DNA of 64,000 nt, taken from the NCBI RefSeq assembly GCF_000764305.2, contig NW_025942333.1, positions 124,001-188,000 on the forward strand, read 5' to 3'. Below, one piece after another: positions 60,270-64,000 of this stretch; position 1 is the first letter of the stretch; each line of letters begins with the position of its first letter. The DNA is from Hyalella azteca (lineage: Eukaryota > Arthropoda > Malacostraca > Amphipoda > Hyalellidae). The position numbers were made by a program, and so were the translations under genes. The notes beneath the pieces are model-generated. The model did not search any database. It saw only the letters and a list, made by a program, of their open reading frames with translations, and was not told where the DNA came from.

Positions 60270-61192
60270 GGGTAAACGCGGTATATTCCGGCATCGTGGG
60301 TAATTCCGTCACCTCTCCAGCTTTTCCTTTATATTAAGCTTTGTTTTAGTTCCATGCGTTTATTGATGGTTGATATGGTGAGGTCATACATTTATGCGTC
60401 AAAATACTGCCAAAACACTAGGTCTTGGCCATCTAGTGGGAAAATATTGAGATCCAAAGAGAGACAATGCATGCCACCTGGTGAGATCATCGAAAAATGT
60501 GTCAAATTTGACAGTTGACCTTGCTCTACCAAATAGTGAATAACTGTTTTTATAGGAAGAATATTATGGTTTGAGACTTTTAAATACGTCTGTGAGACTG
60601 TGAATATATTAGGAATCCTTTAAGTATACTTGTATTCGCTGATTTCAAGTCGTAAATAAATCAATAGATGATTAAATTGAGAAATGGATTTAGACACATG
60701 AAAACTAATTCAGACACAACTTGAATTGGACACACACAGATTGTTCCAAGCTTTGTACAAAAATTGAAATTTGCTTAATTAAAAGCCTAATAGCTGTTAA
60801 TTAAAACGTAATTAAGTAGTGTTCAATATTCGTTAGTGTTCTAATTCAAAGCCGTGTTGTATCCCAATACAGCTCACACAGCGAACGAAATTCAAACACG
60901 TGGATGTCGGCATTACGTATCAGTTAAATTTGAAGCGCTGACCCAATACGACTCGCCACATGTCGAATATTGCCACACACAGTGACGGAATATAGGGATT
61001 TGGTAGGTTTCCATTCTAAAGGCTTTTTAATAAATATGGCAACATTTTGTGACGTTTCATCGTTGCTGATGCGTAGTGAAGTGTTTTGAGAGTCACGTGA
61101 AGGCAACAGAACTTACGTAACGCATACGTTTTTTTTATAGTTTTTCATTTCTCGATGCGTCCTTAATGTGTCGGAATGTACCGCGTTTACCC
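60270..61192. mobile_element. TA-flanked DNA transposon, non-autonomous, 923 bp
   Basis: Inverted ends GGGTAAACGCGGTATATTCC and (inverted) GGGTAAACGCGGTACATTCC, with TA immediately outside both. TA duplication and short inverted ends fit the Tc1/mariner type. No transposase frame is visible inside. Confidence 0.75.
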
Positions 61193-61470
61193 TATCATGA
61201 CTGTCTTGCTTGCCATTCAAAGCATGAAGGTATGGCAATATGTACATAGTGCTCAAAAGACTTCGACAGGTATGGAATATATCTACTTGGCGAGCCGCGA
61301 CTGAATTTTTCGAGCCGTGGTTTTATGGATTTGTCTGCCGTGATTCCATTTCACCGAGCCGTGAATTCCATATCTTGGCCATGAAAAGCCATTTATGAGG
61401 CGCAAATTTATTTACAAAGTCCATGCACGTGTTACCCCAAATCTCTAATTTTACCCTAAAATAGTTATAT

Positions 61471-63056
61471 GGCAAAGATAAAATTTGTCTTTACTGTAAG
61501 TTGAGCATGTGTTACTGCAGTCTGACCGCTTTGACATGACCGCAACTATGCACAATCTTAAACAAAACGTTTAGTTGATTTGTTTACATTACGATGTTTA
61601 TGTTTTTTTCTGCAGGATATTTTGGCGGGAACGGTAAAGCAATATGGATTGCGGAAGTTGAAAATTTTATGAAGTGACATGTTTGCGAAGTGCCAACCGC
61701 GATTTTTCAATCAAACAAAAATTTATGACATTTGAGCCGCGAGATTTCATACCTACTGAAAATATATAATATTAGAGCCGTGATATTTCAGACAAAAATA
61801 GGACTTTTCCAGCCCTGGACTTCGATGTGTCAAATATGAAGGAAGTAGCTTTGAAGAGTCATGCCGCTTTTGAAGATCCATAAAGAGCTACATGCATTCA
61901 CATGCTTGCTATTTATCAACTGCAGGAGATTATAGAATATGCACAGTTAGTCTTTCTGTCATGCTAAACCTGTCGCATACAAGTCTTGAAAAATGATATT
62001 GATGGTCATGGAAAAGTCACGGAATTTTTTATCTAAATACTGGTACAAACCCTGTAGATATATTCCATGCGTGATGTATGATAATGCTGGTATGCCAGGC
62101 CTCACAGTGTGGCACATTCCAGGCACAATAGTCATTGTAATATTATTTCAGCATGCCATTACATCCACATGCCTGTTGTTAGTCGATAAGTTTAGCCAGT
62201 CGTTAGTTGGTAGGGAGGTTTAAAAAGCAGTAGGAGGTTAAAGCAGTAGGTTTCATTAGATGTTCAGTAACTTAATAAATAACAATAAAAAACAAATAAC
62301 AATAAAGACAAGCTTGCAAGACTGTTGCTCACACTGTGCTGGAGGAACCCACCAGCATTGTCATCATGCAGAGGTGCACAGTATTAACCAACCAACGATT
62401 GCTGGAACCCTCATCTATGGGGATAGGACTCTAGCATCTGTTTGCAAACTGCGAAAAACTTCTGATCGTTGAGATAAAGCATCTGTTTGCAAACTGCCAA
62501 AAACTTCTGATCATTGAGATAGTTTTGAGAGTCATTTTCCATTTCAAAATTTCCTTGCGGTGTCCTATTTACATTTATTATGTACTTGTATCCACCATAA
62601 TTTCATTGTTCAATGCTTCTTGTAACTTGAAAATAAATGTTGATACATTCAAAATGTTGTTAAATATATTACAAGTACTACTTGTTGAGATCTGCTTTTT
62701 TATAATGGGTCATTATATTACAATAGGTCATTATTTATACACATTTCAATTATCTTTATCTTTGATCATTATTCATTTGCATATCGATAAAAAAATTCTG
62801 CCATCATATTGATGGCAAAACAATATTGTATATTGTTTTCACAGTCAGTTCAAATTTTTGTGATATTCAAGTGTATCATGTACTTATTTCCACCAAAATT
62901 TCTGCATTATATGCTTCCTGTAACTTGAAATTAATGTTGTCACATTTGAATTAATAAATCAAATTACTTCTTATAGCCTGCATTTTGATTAACCCACATT
63001 TGGGTACAAATTTTAAAGTCATATAAAATATTATTTATGTAAATTTTTCTTCCAGG
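61471..63056. other. no gene recognised; transposon remnants
   Basis: GAGCCG(C/T)GA words near 61740 and 61790 resemble the arms of the inverted-repeat structure. 62578-62640 and 62876-62945 are diverged copies of one sequence (GTACTTGTATCCACC / GTACTTATTTCCACC). Confidence 0.4.
62432..62522. repeat. tandem duplication of 46 bp
   Basis: AGCATCTGTTTGCAAACTGC and AAAAACTTCTGATC repeated twice in tandem. Confidence 0.88.
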
Positions 63057-63124
63057 TGTTTTTTTGGCTCAAAATCTATTACAGATTGAAAATTGATTCA
63101 TGTTAAGCTACTCTTTGTTTAAGA

Positions 63125-63211
63125 ATGACAGAAGTGCAGGACGATGACCACTGGTTGTACGGAGAAGATAATGCAGAGAAAGAAGCCGCTTCTCAACAAG
63201 CAACATCTAAG
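63125..63211 (+). CDS. first coding exon of a Fip1-like polyadenylation factor gene (partial)
   Basis: ATG at 63125 opens 29 codons that end at a GTTTGA donor (63212) in phase 0. The protein start is strongly acidic with DDDHWLYGED. Fip1/FIP1L1 proteins (CPSF subunit that recruits poly(A) polymerase) begin with an acidic stretch holding a WLYG motif, hence the assignment. An in-frame TAA lies seven codons upstream, so this ATG is first in its frame. A pyrimidine-rich acceptor (ending 63056) suggests the exon starts near 63057 with 5' UTR. No second exon was recognised before the window end, so the call rests on one short motif. Confidence 0.5.
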
Positions 63212-64000
63212 GTTTGAATTTACTTCCTAATTAAGTTATCAACATTATCATAAATTCACTAAAATGTTGGTGATTTTTTACTGGCATGATCAAAAAATTA
63301 CAATATACCAAGCTGGGACTGAGACGGCCGACCATAAAGCAAAGAGTGGCCGCCAAAAATCCACGGTTAATTTTTGTAAGGTGATCGCGGGATATATACA
63401 ACTCTTATTCAAACTTCAAATATGCATTGGTAAAAAGCTATGAAAATTTTACACAAAAGCAAATGAATATTTACAAAATCCCACACAAGCAAAAAACATT
63501 TCATTGCAATATCTCTCCTGACTTATCAGCTTTGGTACCAAAAGGCAAGGTTTCACAAAATCAGCATCCCAGTTACCACAGCCTGCATTCAAGTGTGAGC
63601 TGCACTTTCTCTGTGTGTTACCACTGGGCCAAACTAAGATACATTCTGAACATGTCTAATATGGCTGCAGCTCCACTCAATGGCTGCAACATGTATGTGC
63701 TCCGTCAACAACCCCTTGTACAATATCATAAGCTTTTGGCAATATTTGTGTCCTATTTCAGTTTTCAATTAAAATGATAATACTGGCACATTTTACCAGT
63801 TACCCGATCATAACTGGCAAGTTATTTTAATAGCAACATGGTTAACTAAAATTCTTTTCATTTAGATTGTGGGACAATGTGCATTTTTATAATTCTCATC
63901 CATGTTATCTGTTTGTAGAGAAAATTGCTGTAAAGTTAAATTAATAATAATGCAGTTACATTATAATTTGTAGCATAACATTTGTTATAAGTTCTTCATT
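63212..64000. other. intron start of the Fip1-like gene; nothing recognised
   Basis: No further exon identified. The 116-codon frame at 63427-63777 has no recognisable domain and no convincing splice borders. Confidence 0.35.

Larger units (their letters stand above)
59630..61470. mobile_element. large inverted-repeat structure, arms of about 210 bp
   Basis: Left arm 59630-59843 and right arm 61243-61470 are inverted copies (ATTTGGGGTAA, TTTGTAAATAAATTTG, TTTTCATGGC, GATATGGAATTCA words in the same order). Each arm carries repeats of ATGGCTTG/ACGGCTCG. The interior contains the nested element 60270-61192. Confidence 0.65.

Overview
The window is eukaryotic. It has spliced genes with GT-AG introns, AT-rich intergenic DNA full of minisatellites and small non-autonomous DNA transposons, and no operons. 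The LIM-homeodomain gene encodes a homeodomain of the apterous/Lhx2/Lhx9 class with the AKWRR helix-3 ending I associate with arthropod apterous. My best guess is therefore an arthropod, probably a crustacean; the species cannot be read from the sequence.

Layout. (1) Bases 1-11427: no exon recognised; minisatellites, a foldback palindrome, a strong CTCF-like motif (5887-5903) and a cluster of CACGTG E-boxes (6762-6851). (2) 11428-28015: the 3' part of an apterous-type LIM-homeobox gene on the + strand (second LIM domain, linker, homeodomain, C-terminus). The exon that begins the second LIM domain is present twice (11770-11903 and 15964-16097). It lies in a larger structure: five blocks in 11428-15238 recur in the same order and orientation in 15622-24740. 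The first copy is a shrunken version lacking the downstream exons, which could be a real duplication or an alternative haplotype assembled into the scaffold. (3) 28016-46824: about 18.8 kb between the two convergent genes, with MITEs, a 17-bp and a hairpin-bearing 58-bp satellite, and one weak candidate exon. (4) 46825-57185: a complete 14-exon cytosolic arginyl-tRNA synthetase gene on the - strand. All exon junctions are in frame and give 684 residues. (5) 57400-63050: housekeeping-type promoter, a 345-base gap flanked by inverted repeats, and nested DNA transposons. (6) 63125-63211: the first coding exon of a + strand gene resembling Fip1 (polyadenylation factor).

The most unusual signal is in the arginyl-tRNA synthetase gene. 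Three introns (6, 12 and 13) carry tandem duplications phased on the 5' splice site, so each repeat unit carries another copy of the exon/intron boundary. In intron 12 the 31-bp array starts exactly at the first intron base, and each unit ends with a copy of the exon's last bases.

All seven isolated single N bases sit at the edge of, or inside, a repeated sequence. They look like assembly joins, which limits confidence in the local structure there. The genes are unrelated in function (transcription factor, translation enzyme, mRNA 3'-end processing) and show no sign of joint regulation.
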